From NCBI RefSeq assembly GCF_000282455.1, contig NZ_AKJG01000109.1:1-64000 (forward strand): a stretch of DNA of 64,000 nucleotides, written 5' to 3'. Shown here piece after piece: positions 31,071-39,173 of this stretch. The stretch comes from Pseudomonas sp. GM74. Lineage in GTDB: Bacteria > Pseudomonadota > Gammaproteobacteria > Pseudomonadales > Pseudomonadaceae. The translations under genes were made by a program, and so were the position numbers. Below the pieces are notes generated by a model. It did no database searches. It saw only the letters and a list, made by a program, of their open reading frames with translations, and was not told where the DNA came from. Positions within the stretch are counted from its first letter, which is position 1, and every line of letters starts with the position of its first letter.

Positions 31071-32183
31071 GTGCATATCGCTGACATCACCATGTTCTAC
31101 GCCCCTGCCAGCGGTGGCGTGCGCACTTACCTGGATGCCAAACACCGTCGTTTGGGGATCAAACCGGGCATTCGCCACAGCTTGCTGATTCCCGGGTCTT
31201 CTTTTAGCGAGCAGGATGGCATCTTCACGGTTCCCGCCCCTGCCCTGCCCTTCGGCAAGGGCTATCGCTTTCCTCTGCGCCTCGCACCCTGGTGCAATGT
31301 CCTGCAAGACTTGCAGCCCGATCTGATCGAAGTCGGCGACCCCTACCTCACCGCCTGGGCGGCACTGGATGCACGGCGCCAACTCGATGTGCCGGTCATC
31401 GGTTTTTATCACTCGGACCTGCCGCTGCTGGTCAGCAACCGCATGGGCAACTGGGTGACCAACAACGTCGAGGCCTATGTCAGCAAGCTCTACGGCAACT
31501 TCGACCGGGTCCTGGCGCCCAGCCGGGTCATGGCCGACAAGCTCACCGGGATTGGGGTCAGGAATGTCTACGTACAACCGCTCGGTGTCGACCTGCAAAC
31601 CTTCAATCCCGATGCCAGAGACCCCGGGCTGCGTGCCGAACTGGACCTGGACGAAAACACCCGCCTCTTGATCTTCGCCGGGCGAGGTTCCAAGGAAAAA
31701 AACCTGCCGGTGCTGCTCGACTGCATGAAACGCCTGGGCCGACGCTATCACCTGTTGCTGGTTGGCTCGTCGATGCCCACGGCCGTGCCGTCCAACGTGA
31801 CGGTGATCGACGAGTTCTGCCCGGCGGCGCAGGTGGCCCGCCTGATGGCCAGCGCCGACGCCTTGCTTCACGCCGGCGATCAGGAAACCTTCGGCCTGGT
31901 TATTCTGGAGGCCATGGCCAGCGGTATTCCGGTGGTAGCCGTGGCGGCCGGGGCCTTCGAGGAAATCGTCACCGAGGACTGCGGCCGGCTCTGTACGCCG
32001 AACAATCCCGCCGCGATGGCCACCGCTGTTCGAGAACTGTTCTGCTCGGGCAGCGTAGCGCTGGGCCGACAAGCGCGATTGCATGTCGAACGACATTACG
32101 CCTGGGACACGGTGGTCAACAGCCTGCTGCGCCATTACCACGCCGTGCTCGGCAGCCAATGGCCGCTGACCGCCAATGGTTGA
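31071..32183 (+). CDS. Glycosyltransferase family 4 protein
   Basis: 370 residues from GTG at 31071, with GGAGG 10 nt upstream. A GT-B fold is indicated by the N-terminal DITMFYAPASGGVRTYLDAK loop, IGFYHSDLPLLVSNRMG in the acceptor half, and the donor-binding half with FAGRGSKEKNLPVLLD and the E-X7-E motif in ETFGLVILEAMASGIPVVA. GT4 enzymes use nucleotide- or lipid-linked sugars with retention. The gene overlaps the next one, so it belongs to a three-gene operon. The acceptor may be a lipid, given the membrane-protein neighbour (inference). No signal peptide. Confidence 0.88.
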   Translation: MHIADITMFYAPASGGVRTYLDAKHRRLGIKPGIRHSLLIPGSSFSEQDGIFTVPAPALPFGKGYRFPLRLAPWCNVLQDLQPDLIEVGDPYLTAWAALDARRQLDVPVIGFYHSDLPLLVSNRMGNWVTNNVEAYVSKLYGNFDRVLAPSRVMADKLTGIGVRNVYVQPLGVDLQTFNPDARDPGLRAELDLDENTRLLIFAGRGSKEKNLPVLLDCMKRLGRRYHLLLVGSSMPTAVPSNVTVIDEFCPAAQVARLMASADALLHAGDQETFGLVILEAMASGIPVVAVAAGAFEEIVTEDCGRLCTPNNPAAMATAVRELFCSGSVALGRQARLHVERHYAWDTVVNSLLRHYHAVLGSQWPLTANG

Positions 32184-32952
32184 GCCCATGAACAGGCCCG
32201 CTTTACTGCTGGTACTGCACGACTTGGCACCGCCCACCTGGGCCGATTACCAGCCATTCGTCAAAGCCGTCGACGCCTTGGGTGACGTGCCGATCACCTG
32301 GCTGGTGGTCCCGGATTTCCACAAACACAACAATCTGGACGCCCATCCGCAATTTTGCCGCCAGCTCGGCGCCAGGGTCGCCCGGGGCGACGAACTGGCA
32401 TTGCATGGCTATTTCCATTGCGACGACGGGCCGATGACAATCAATCCCCGTGACTGGTTCATGCGTCGGGTCTACACCCACGAAGGCGAGTTTTACCGCT
32501 TGTCGCAGGAAGTCGCCCTCACCCGCCTGTGTTCGGGCATCGAGATGTTCCACCGCCATGACTGGCCGCTCGCGGGGTTCGTCGCCCCGGCCTGGCTTAT
32601 GAGCCAAGGCACTCGCCAGGCACTGCGCCAATTGCCGTTGAGTTACACCAGCGACTCGCAACATTTATACCGGCTACCGGATTTCACTGCGATCGAGGCG
32701 CCGGGGCTGGTCTGGAGTGCGCGCAGCGCCTGGCGCCGGGGCGTATCGAAGCTCGTCAGCGACCGGCGTGAACAGCGCTGGCAGCACGCTCCGGTGATTC
32801 GCCTGGGCCTGCACCCGGTGGACATGCGCCATGAGTTCTCGCGCCGCTACTGGCTACAAACCCTGGAGCGCCTGCTCGACAATGGAAGAGTTCCGATGAC
32901 CAAGGCCCGCTGGCTGGCGCTGCAAGACGACCGAATGGGCCGTGTCGCATGA
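32176..32952 (+). CDS. DUF2334 polysaccharide-deacetylase-like protein
   Basis: 258 residues (MVEPMNRPALLLVLHDLAPPTW). ATG 32188 (MNRP) is an equally plausible start. The DUF2334 motifs LVLHDLAPPTWADYQPF, ITWLVVPDFHK and DELALHGYFHCDD (metal-binding His pair and Asp, as in NodB-type deacetylases) are present, as is a C-terminal LGLHPVDMRH. This suggests a zinc-dependent carbohydrate deacetylase, without signal peptide, therefore cytoplasmic. It overlaps the glycosyltransferase by 8 nt and the next gene by 4 nt. It may modify the sugar added by the glycosyltransferase (inference). Confidence 0.82.
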   Translation: MVEPMNRPALLLVLHDLAPPTWADYQPFVKAVDALGDVPITWLVVPDFHKHNNLDAHPQFCRQLGARVARGDELALHGYFHCDDGPMTINPRDWFMRRVYTHEGEFYRLSQEVALTRLCSGIEMFHRHDWPLAGFVAPAWLMSQGTRQALRQLPLSYTSDSQHLYRLPDFTAIEAPGLVWSARSAWRRGVSKLVSDRREQRWQHAPVIRLGLHPVDMRHEFSRRYWLQTLERLLDNGRVPMTKARWLALQDDRMGRVA

Positions 32953-33944
32953 GTCGCGCACTGCTGTTGCTCGTTGGCCTGCTCGCGGCAGTGCTGATTC
33001 CATTATTGTTGGGCGGCAGCGAAACCTGGTCTCGGCTGACCGCATTTCCGCTACCGTGGTTGCTGATCATGTTCGGCATGATCCTGCTGTGCTGGGGGAT
33101 GAACACCCTGCGTTTGCGTCTGTTGCTGGGGGATCAATGCGACAAGGTCGGCCGGTTCAGGAGCCTCGGCGTGGTGATGGCCGCCGAATTCGCCTACTGC
33201 GCCACGCCCGGCGGCAGTGGCGGGCCTCTGACGATCATGGCTTTGCTGGCGCGTCGCGGCGTGCGTCCGGCCAGGGGCAGTGCGGTGTTTGCCATGGATC
33301 AACTTAGCGACTTGCTGTTTTTCCTCTGTGCCCTGAGCGGGATTCTGATTTACGCCCTGTTCCAGCACCTCAGCCAGCGCATGGAATGGATGCTGATGGT
33401 CAGCGCCGTTTCGCTGTTCTGCGGCCTGATCAGTTGCGTCCTGGTGGCCCGTTACCACCGTTTATTGATTCGCCTGAGCGGCCGTTGGCTCGCCCGGATC
33501 AATGTCAAACCGGCCACGCGAATGCGTTGGGCGCGCAAGCTCCTGCAGTTTCTGGCGGCGTTTACCGACACGCTGAAGTTGCCCGTGCAGACCTTGATCA
33601 AGGTATTCGCCCTGACCTGTGTGCATTGGATCCTGCGCTACAGCGTGCTGTACCTGGCGTTACGAGGGCTTGGCGCGGACTTGCAGTGGGCCTGGAGTTT
33701 TCTGATCCAGATGCTGGCCCTGAGCGCCGGGCAATTCAGCCTGCTGCCGGGCGGAGCCGGGGCGGCTGAGCTGACGTCCGCCGCGCTGCTGGCGCCCATG
33801 GTCGGGAAGTCCACGGCAGCCGCGGCGATTCTGATTTGGCGGGCGGTGACCTATTACTTCTATTTACTGGTCGGAGGGCCGGTGTTTTTGCTGATGCTGG
33901 GTCGGCCGCTGCTGATGAAGTTGATGAGCCTCAGGCAGACTTAG
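32949..33944 (+). CDS. Flippase-like integral membrane protein (LPG synthase TM/UPF0104 family)
   Basis: 331 residues with about eight hydrophobic helices. The family pattern ATPGGSGGPLTIMALLARRGVRPARGSAVFAMDQLSDLLFF is in the first half, and LPGGAGAAELTSAALLAP in the second. The domain is that of the membrane half of MprF-type lysylphosphatidylglycerol synthases, which flip aminoacylated lipids; the soluble transferase half is missing here. It starts with an ATGA overlap with the DUF2334 gene and is the last gene of the trio. It could move the trio's lipid product across the inner membrane (inference). Confidence 0.85.
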   Translation: MSRALLLLVGLLAAVLIPLLLGGSETWSRLTAFPLPWLLIMFGMILLCWGMNTLRLRLLLGDQCDKVGRFRSLGVVMAAEFAYCATPGGSGGPLTIMALLARRGVRPARGSAVFAMDQLSDLLFFLCALSGILIYALFQHLSQRMEWMLMVSAVSLFCGLISCVLVARYHRLLIRLSGRWLARINVKPATRMRWARKLLQFLAAFTDTLKLPVQTLIKVFALTCVHWILRYSVLYLALRGLGADLQWAWSFLIQMLALSAGQFSLLPGGAGAAELTSAALLAPMVGKSTAAAAILIWRAVTYYFYLLVGGPVFLLMLGRPLLMKLMSLRQT

Positions 33945-34107
33945 GCTTGTCCTGGAGCTCTTGCTGCAACTGCTCCCACAGCTGCTCGGCATCAGGAAAC
34001 TCCGTACCGGTTTCTGGCCCCATGTCATCGGGGTCATAGCGGCTCAGGCAACCTTCGCCCAGCGTGGCGGGGGCCTTGGAGGTGGCTTTGTCCAGTGGAT
34101 CGGCCAT
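33931..34107 (-). CDS. Small conserved hypothetical protein
   Basis: 58 residues starting MADPLDKATSKAPATLGEGC. The ATG at 34107 is preferred because GAGG is 8 nt upstream; the ATG at 34113 would be only 2 nt from it. The sequence is acidic and soluble, with a helical Gln/Leu-rich end (AEQLWEQLQQELQDKPKSA). No domain was recognised. It is tail-to-tail with the flippase-like gene (14-nt overlap of coding ends) and 86 nt downstream of purU on the same strand. Confidence 0.65.
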   Translation of the reverse strand: MADPLDKATSKAPATLGEGCLSRYDPDDMGPETGTEFPDAEQLWEQLQQELQDKPKSA

Positions 34108-34193
34108 GGTCATGTCCTCGGTGCAGAAACGGCGAAGGGCCTGAAGCGATTGAACGCCCAGGCCCTTCGAATTTCAACTGTAACGTACGCCTG

Positions 34194-35042
34194 TCAGAAG
34201 ACAACGGTCTTGTTGCCGTGCACCAGCACGCGGTCTTCCAAGTGATAACGCAAGCCACGGGCCAGCACCATTTTCTCGACATCGCGGCCGAAACGCACCA
34301 TGTCTTCGATGCTGTCGCTATGGCTGACGCGCACCACGTCCTGCTCGATGATCGGGCCGGCATCCAGCTCTTCGGTCACATAGTGGCAAGTCGCACCGAT
34401 CAGCTTCACGCCGCGCAGGGAGGCCTGGTGGTACGGCTTGGCGCCGACGAACGACGGCAGGAAGCTGTGGTGAATGTTGATGACCTTGTGCGCATACTCG
34501 CTGCACAGCTCCGGCGGCAAGATCTGCATGTAGCGGGCAAGCACCACCACTTCGGCGTCGTGCTGTTTGACCAGGCGCGAAACCTCGGCGAAGGCCGGCT
34601 GCTTGTCCTGCGGATTGACCGGGACGTGGTAGTACGGGATACCGTGCCACTCCACCATGCTGCGCAAGTCATCATGGTTGGAAATCACACAGGAAATTTC
34701 GCAGTCCAGTTCATCGCTGTGCCAGCGGTGCAGCAAATCGGCCAGGCAGTGCGACTCGCGGCTGGCCATCAGGACCACGCGTTTCTTTTGCTCGGTGTCG
34801 GTGATGCGCCAGTCCATCGAGAACTCTTCGGCGATCGGGGCAAAGGCTTCACGAAACGCTTCGATACCAAATGGCAGGGAGTCGGCACGGATTTCGTGAC
34901 GCATGAAGAACCAGCCACTGAGATTGTCCGAGTGATGGCTCGCTTCAGTGATCCAGCCGTTGTGTGATGCCAGAAAGTTACTGACTTTGGCAACGATGCC
35001 AACACGGTCCGGGCAAGAAATCACCAGACGAAAAGTGCGCAT
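34194..35042 (-). CDS. purU: Formyltetrahydrofolate deformylase
   Basis: 282 residues from MRTFRLVISCPDRVGIVAKVSNFLA. The ACT domain (1-80) is followed by the formyl-transferase-like catalytic domain, with VISNHDDLR, the conserved INIHHSFLPSFVGAKPYHQA (active-site His/Asn) and TEELDAGPIIEQD (active-site Asp). The enzyme hydrolyses 10-formyl-THF to formate and THF, balancing one-carbon pools. An in-frame upstream ATG (35198) adds 52 residues without family similarity. Confidence 0.95.
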   Translation of the reverse strand: MRTFRLVISCPDRVGIVAKVSNFLASHNGWITEASHHSDNLSGWFFMRHEIRADSLPFGIEAFREAFAPIAEEFSMDWRITDTEQKKRVVLMASRESHCLADLLHRWHSDELDCEISCVISNHDDLRSMVEWHGIPYYHVPVNPQDKQPAFAEVSRLVKQHDAEVVVLARYMQILPPELCSEYAHKVINIHHSFLPSFVGAKPYHQASLRGVKLIGATCHYVTEELDAGPIIEQDVVRVSHSDSIEDMVRFGRDVEKMVLARGLRYHLEDRVLVHGNKTVVF

Positions 35043-35378
35043 GAGGGGGAAACTCCAGAACTTCGCAAAGGCCGCCATTCTAGCGATTGCGCAGCAAAAC
35101 TGCAGTATTGTTGACGTTTCGCCCTGCCGGAAGGTCGATGCTGCGGCGCGGACACCAGCAGTGCCTGCTTGCACAGATGCTCTTGCGGTGCCGGTCAATT
35201 GTTAATTTATGTATATCCGACAGACCGGGACCACACTAATTACTGCACTACCAATGCGCGCCAAAACCCCGGCAATTAAATTAAATAAACTTGCCTTAAA
35301 TGTTTACTTGATGAAACACCGTGACTATTATTGCCGCACTGTCACCTGCCATCCAGCGTACAACATAAGGTAGTCACC
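35043..35378. other. 336-nt AT-rich divergent region between purU and mvaT
   Basis: No gene. The right two-thirds (35200-35340) is strikingly AT-rich for this genome (runs such as AATTAAATTAAATAAAC). It is the promoter region of mvaT and a likely target for H-NS-type autoregulation. Confidence 0.65.
35303..35331 (+). promoter_or_regulatory. Candidate sigma-70 promoter of mvaT
   Basis: TTTACT (35303-35308), a 17-nt spacer and TATTAT (35326-35331) lie 48 nt upstream of the mvaT ATG. The -10 differs from the consensus by one base. No transcript start is known, so this is prediction only. Confidence 0.5.
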
Positions 35379-35756
35379 ATGTCCTTGATCAACGAATATC
35401 GCGCCACCGAAGAAGCTATCAAAGAGCTGCAAGCCCGTTTGAAGAACCTGTCCCAAGACGACAAACTGCAAACCGAGCTGGAATTCGAAGGCAAACTGCG
35501 CACCCTGATGGGTGAATACTCCAAGTCCCTGCGTGACATCATCGCGCTGCTGGATCCAGAATCCAAAACCAAGGCACCACGCGGCGGTGCAGTGAAAACT
35601 ACCGGCACCAAGCGTGCTCGCAAAGTTAAACAATACAAAAACCCGCACAACGGCGAAGTCATCGAAACCAAAGGTGGCAACCACAAGACTCTGAAAGAGT
35701 GGAAAGCCAAGTGGGGCGGTGACGTGGTGGAAGGCTGGGCTACTCTGCTGGGCTAA
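35379..35756 (+). CDS. mvaT: H-NS-like transcriptional regulator MvaT/MvaV family
   Basis: 125 residues: MSLINEYRATEEAIKELQARLKNLSQD is the coiled-coil oligomerisation domain (1-60), followed by a basic linker (APRGGAVKTTGTKRARKVK) and a C-terminal DNA-binding domain with KQYKNPHNGEVIETKGGNHKTLKEW, the AT-pincer/hook region. MvaT binds AT-rich DNA and silences foreign genes, cup fimbriae and prophages in pseudomonads. The start MSLINEYR is chosen over the upstream in-frame 35331. It has an AT-rich upstream region and a strong terminator, so it is monocistronic. Confidence 0.95.
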   Translation: MSLINEYRATEEAIKELQARLKNLSQDDKLQTELEFEGKLRTLMGEYSKSLRDIIALLDPESKTKAPRGGAVKTTGTKRARKVKQYKNPHNGEVIETKGGNHKTLKEWKAKWGGDVVEGWATLLG

Positions 35757-35795
35757 GCCTCAGAGCTTGTCGCAGATGGATCCGTGACAAAAAAT

Positions 35796-35822
35796 AACGC
35801 CAGCAAATGCTGGCGTTTTTTT
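35796..35822 (+). terminator. Rho-independent terminator of mvaT
   Basis: AACGCCAGCA, loop AA, TGCTGGCGTT followed by T6. It lies 40 nt after the stop codon. Confidence 0.92.
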
Positions 35823-35855
35823 ATGCGCGACGTTTAATCCCAGGCATGTTCGATT

Positions 35856-37286
35856 TCAAAGACGCAAACGCTGGCGCAGTCCCTGGACATAATCCTGCCA
35901 CTCACCGAGCACCCCTTGCTGAAACGCAGTAGCACTAACGCTCAATTGGGCTGCGGCGTCCACAAAACTATCAAGGGTATTTGGCGCACCCCATTCAGGG
36001 TCTGACAAACGTTTCTGACAGAATATTCGCCAGCGTTCTTGCTCTTCGGAATTCAACGTGTCGGGAAAGTTGCGTGCGCGATATCGAAACAGCAATTCCG
36101 GCAAACGTTCGTCATCGAAAGGCCACTGCTCTTGTGCCAATTGCATCGGGTCAACGGTCCTGACTTGTTCACACAATCGCCGATCCCGGTCACCGATAAA
36201 TCCATCGTATAACTGTTGCTCCGGATCCTGACTCTGGGAAAAATCTTCGCGGGCATAAATCGCCAGGATTTTATCCAGCCAAACTTTGCGGGTGTCATTG
36301 AGCTGCGAAACCCTCTGCTGATAGAGCGCCATATCCAGACCCAGACGTTGCTGATCTTCCTGGCGAAGTACCGACAACGGTGCCACCACCGGGCACTTGT
36401 TGATGTGAATCAGCTTCAACGGCACCGGCAACTCGCCTTCGGCCAGTTCGTCGCGTCGGGTATACAAGCGCTGGCGCAAACTTTCGGCATCGAGGCCAAG
36501 CAGGCCCTGGGGATCGAGGTGCAAGTCGCAGACAATCAGGGCGTTCTTGTTGCGTGGGTGCCAGGCCAGCGGCAACACCACCCCCACATAGTTGCGCGCG
36601 GCCGAAAAACGTCCGGAAACATGTACCAAAGGTTGCATCAGGCGTATCTGGTCCATGACCTTCTGTTTGCTGCGCAGTTGAAACAGCCAGTCGTACAACT
36701 TCGGTTGTTTTTCCCGTATCAGGCGCGCCAGGGCGATCGTCGCGCGAACGTCCGACAGTGCTTCGTGGGCATTGCCATGATCGATGCCATTGGCGGCGGT
36801 CAGGCGTTCGAGCTTGAGCGTGACCCGCCCCTCGTCATCGGTCGGCCAGACCAGGCCGTCGGGGCGCAAGGCATAGGCCGCGCGCACCACATCGATCAGA
36901 TCCCAGCGGCTATTGCCGCCCTGCCACTCCCGCGCATAGGGGTCGAAAAAGTTTCGGTACAGGCTGTAGCGGGTCATCTCGTCATCGAAACGCAAGGTGT
37001 TATACCCCGCGCCACAAGTACCGGGTGCCGCAAGCTGGGCATGCACCCGGGTCATGAAATCGGCTTCGCTCAAGCCTTGCGCCTGCAGTTGCCCGGGGGT
37101 GATCCCCGTGATCGTGCAGGCAGCCGGGTGCGGCAGGATGTCATCACTGGGCTGGCAGTAAAGATTGACTGGCTCGTCGATTTCATTGAGATCGAAGTCA
37201 GTGCGCAGGCCGGCCATTTGCAACGGACGGTCGCAACGGGGGTTGATGCCAGTGGTTTCGTAGTCGTACCAGAAGATGGAGGTCAC
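35856..37286 (-). CDS. sbcB: Exodeoxyribonuclease I
   Basis: 476 residues. The N-terminal DEDDh exonuclease domain starts SIFWYDYETTGINPRCDRPLQ (motif I D/E pair), and NAHEALSDVRATIALARLIREKQP is motif III with the histidine. The SH3-like and helical C-terminal domains follow (RFSAARNYVGVVLPLAWHPRNKNALIVCDL). Exo I degrades single-stranded DNA 3' to 5', binds SSB and acts in mismatch repair and recombination. Length matches E. coli SbcB (475). Confidence 0.97.
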   Translation of the reverse strand: MTSIFWYDYETTGINPRCDRPLQMAGLRTDFDLNEIDEPVNLYCQPSDDILPHPAACTITGITPGQLQAQGLSEADFMTRVHAQLAAPGTCGAGYNTLRFDDEMTRYSLYRNFFDPYAREWQGGNSRWDLIDVVRAAYALRPDGLVWPTDDEGRVTLKLERLTAANGIDHGNAHEALSDVRATIALARLIREKQPKLYDWLFQLRSKQKVMDQIRLMQPLVHVSGRFSAARNYVGVVLPLAWHPRNKNALIVCDLHLDPQGLLGLDAESLRQRLYTRRDELAEGELPVPLKLIHINKCPVVAPLSVLRQEDQQRLGLDMALYQQRVSQLNDTRKVWLDKILAIYAREDFSQSQDPEQQLYDGFIGDRDRRLCEQVRTVDPMQLAQEQWPFDDERLPELLFRYRARNFPDTLNSEEQERWRIFCQKRLSDPEWGAPNTLDSFVDAAAQLSVSATAFQQGVLGEWQDYVQGLRQRLRL

Positions 37287-37473
37287 GGGCGATTCCTGAA
37301 CTGAAGATCGGCAAAGTCTAGGCGTTCACCTCCCGCCCCGGCCAGTAGTCTTGTCATTCAAGCACCTTGCGCGACTCACCATGCAATACATAGTTATGTC
37401 GTTTCCCCCCGCATAGGCTGCTAGCATCGAATGGATACAGAATTCCGATCCCGGCCACATCACCAGGTTGCCC

Positions 37474-38199
37474 ATGCTCGAGACCACAGCACTGCCAGGG
37501 ACTGCGCCGCTGTCACCGCCGCTGGATACGCGGTATCAGGTCGAAACGCCGGAGGGCGTCGACCTGCCACTGCGGCCGGCCGGGCTGATGGTTCGTGCGC
37601 TGGCATTCTCCATCGATCTTGGTTTGCGCGGCCTGGTCCTGGGCGTGCTGTTCATTGTGCTGGCGATGCTCGGTAAACTGGGAGCCGGGCTCGTCTCGAT
37701 CCTGCTGTTCGTGGTGAGCTGGTGGTACATGGTGCTGTTCGAGGTGCTGAACCACGGCCGCTCGCCGGGCAAGCAATGGATGGGCTTGCGGGTGGTGCAC
37801 GACGATGGCACCCCGGTCGGCTGGTCCGCGTCGCTGCTGCGCAACCTGCTGCGCGTTGTCGACCTTCTGCCGTTCGGTTACTTCCTCGGGGCCATCAGTT
37901 GCCTGCAACACCCGCACTTCAAGCGCCTCGGCGATATCGCCGCCGGGACCCTGGTGATCTACCGCGAACGACCGCACACCCGCCCCCTGCTCCCCGAAGC
38001 CCGGCCCCGCCGCCCGGCCTTTGTCCTGACACTCACCGAGCAACGGGCCATCCTCGGGTTTGCCGAGCGCCAGGGTGAACTCTCCGAAGCGCGGGTCATC
38101 GAACTGGCTTCGATTCTCGCCCACCCCTTGAACGTCCAGCCCCCGCAGGCGGTGACCGAGCTTAACGGCATCGCCCGCGGCTTGTTGGGGCCGACATGA
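37474..38199 (+). CDS. RDD family membrane protein (first gene of a six-gene operon)
   Basis: 241 residues from ATG 37474, with CAGG 6 nt upstream. The RDD domain (about 25-165) has two or three membrane helices; its characteristic residues lie in GLMVRALAFSIDLGLRGLV and NHGRSPGKQWMGLRVVHDDGTPVGW. The cytoplasmic C-terminus (about 170-241) is unassigned. Some RDD proteins act as Na+/H+ antiporters, but in this operon the function is unknown. The stop overlaps the next ATG (ATGA). Confidence 0.88.
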   Translation: MLETTALPGTAPLSPPLDTRYQVETPEGVDLPLRPAGLMVRALAFSIDLGLRGLVLGVLFIVLAMLGKLGAGLVSILLFVVSWWYMVLFEVLNHGRSPGKQWMGLRVVHDDGTPVGWSASLLRNLLRVVDLLPFGYFLGAISCLQHPHFKRLGDIAAGTLVIYRERPHTRPLLPEARPRRPAFVLTLTEQRAILGFAERQGELSEARVIELASILAHPLNVQPPQAVTELNGIARGLLGPT

Positions 38200-39173
38200 A
38201 GCAAAGCCTTTTTGAAAGCCGGCACAAGGCCGAGTGGGAGCATTTCTCCCACCTGCTCGAGCAGTTGGAACGGGACGGTAAGGCCACCGACGCCGGCAGT
38301 TTCCCGAAGGACTACAGACGCCTCTGCCAACACCTGGCACTGGCAAGGGAACGTGGCTACAGCAGTTTTCTGATCGACTCCTTGCAGCAACAGGTGCTGC
38401 GCGGACACCAACAGCTTTACCGTCATCGCAGCCGTTTGGGGGCCAACGTACTGGCATTCATATTGGCCGACTTCCCGCGACTGGTGCGCGAACAGTGGCG
38501 TTTTGTCCTCGCCGCCAGCCTGATGTTCTTTGGCAGCCTGGCCGGTTTCGCGCTGCTGGTGTACCTGTACCCGGAGCTGGTCTACAACCTGATCCCCGCC
38601 GAGCAGGTCAGCGAGATGCAAAGCATGTACGACCCCGTTGCCGGTCACCTCGGGCGCACGGCGGAACGGGCTGCCAGTGAGGATTGGGCGATGTTCGGCT
38701 ACTACATCATGCACAACATCGGCATTGCCTTTCAGACCTTCGCCAGCGGTTTGCTGTTCGGCCTGGGCAGCGTGTTTTTCCTGATTTTCAACGGCCTGAT
38801 GATCGGTGCGGTGGCCGGGCACCTGACCTACGTCGGCTACGGGCAAACCTTCTGGTCATTCGTGATCGCCCATGGCGCTTTCGAACTCAGCGCCATCGCC
38901 CTGGCCGGTGCCGCCGGCCTGAAGCTGGGTTGGGCCTTGGTCGCCCCGGGGCGTCTGCCACGGGCCGAGGCCTTGCGATTGGCTGCGCGCAAGAGCGTGC
39001 TGTTGATCTGCGGGGTCATGCTGTTTCTGTTGATCGCTGCGTTTATCGAAGCCTATTGGTCATCGATGACCGGCCCTTCGCACCAGACCAAATACCTGGT
39101 CGGCGCGGCGCTCTGGCTGCTGGTAGTGGTTTATCTCGTGTTTGCCGGACGTCGCCGCCATGCGCCTGAGTGA
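38196..39173 (+). CDS. Stage II sporulation protein M-like membrane protein
   Basis: 325 residues. A soluble N-terminus (about 1-100) rich in helices (KQSLFESRHKAEWEHFSHLLEQLE) is followed by five or six membrane helices (about 105-320). The SpoIIM/DUF95 signature includes FGYYIMHNIGIAFQTFASGLLFGLG and FVIAHGAFELSAIALAGAAGLKLGWAL. SpoIIM acts in peptidoglycan remodelling during sporulation; in non-sporulating Gram-negatives the family is part of this MoxR-linked operon and its job is unknown. The end overlaps the next gene by 14 nt. Confidence 0.88.
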   Translation: MKQSLFESRHKAEWEHFSHLLEQLERDGKATDAGSFPKDYRRLCQHLALARERGYSSFLIDSLQQQVLRGHQQLYRHRSRLGANVLAFILADFPRLVREQWRFVLAASLMFFGSLAGFALLVYLYPELVYNLIPAEQVSEMQSMYDPVAGHLGRTAERAASEDWAMFGYYIMHNIGIAFQTFASGLLFGLGSVFFLIFNGLMIGAVAGHLTYVGYGQTFWSFVIAHGAFELSAIALAGAAGLKLGWALVAPGRLPRAEALRLAARKSVLLICGVMLFLLIAAFIEAYWSSMTGPSHQTKYLVGAALWLLVVVYLVFAGRRRHAPE

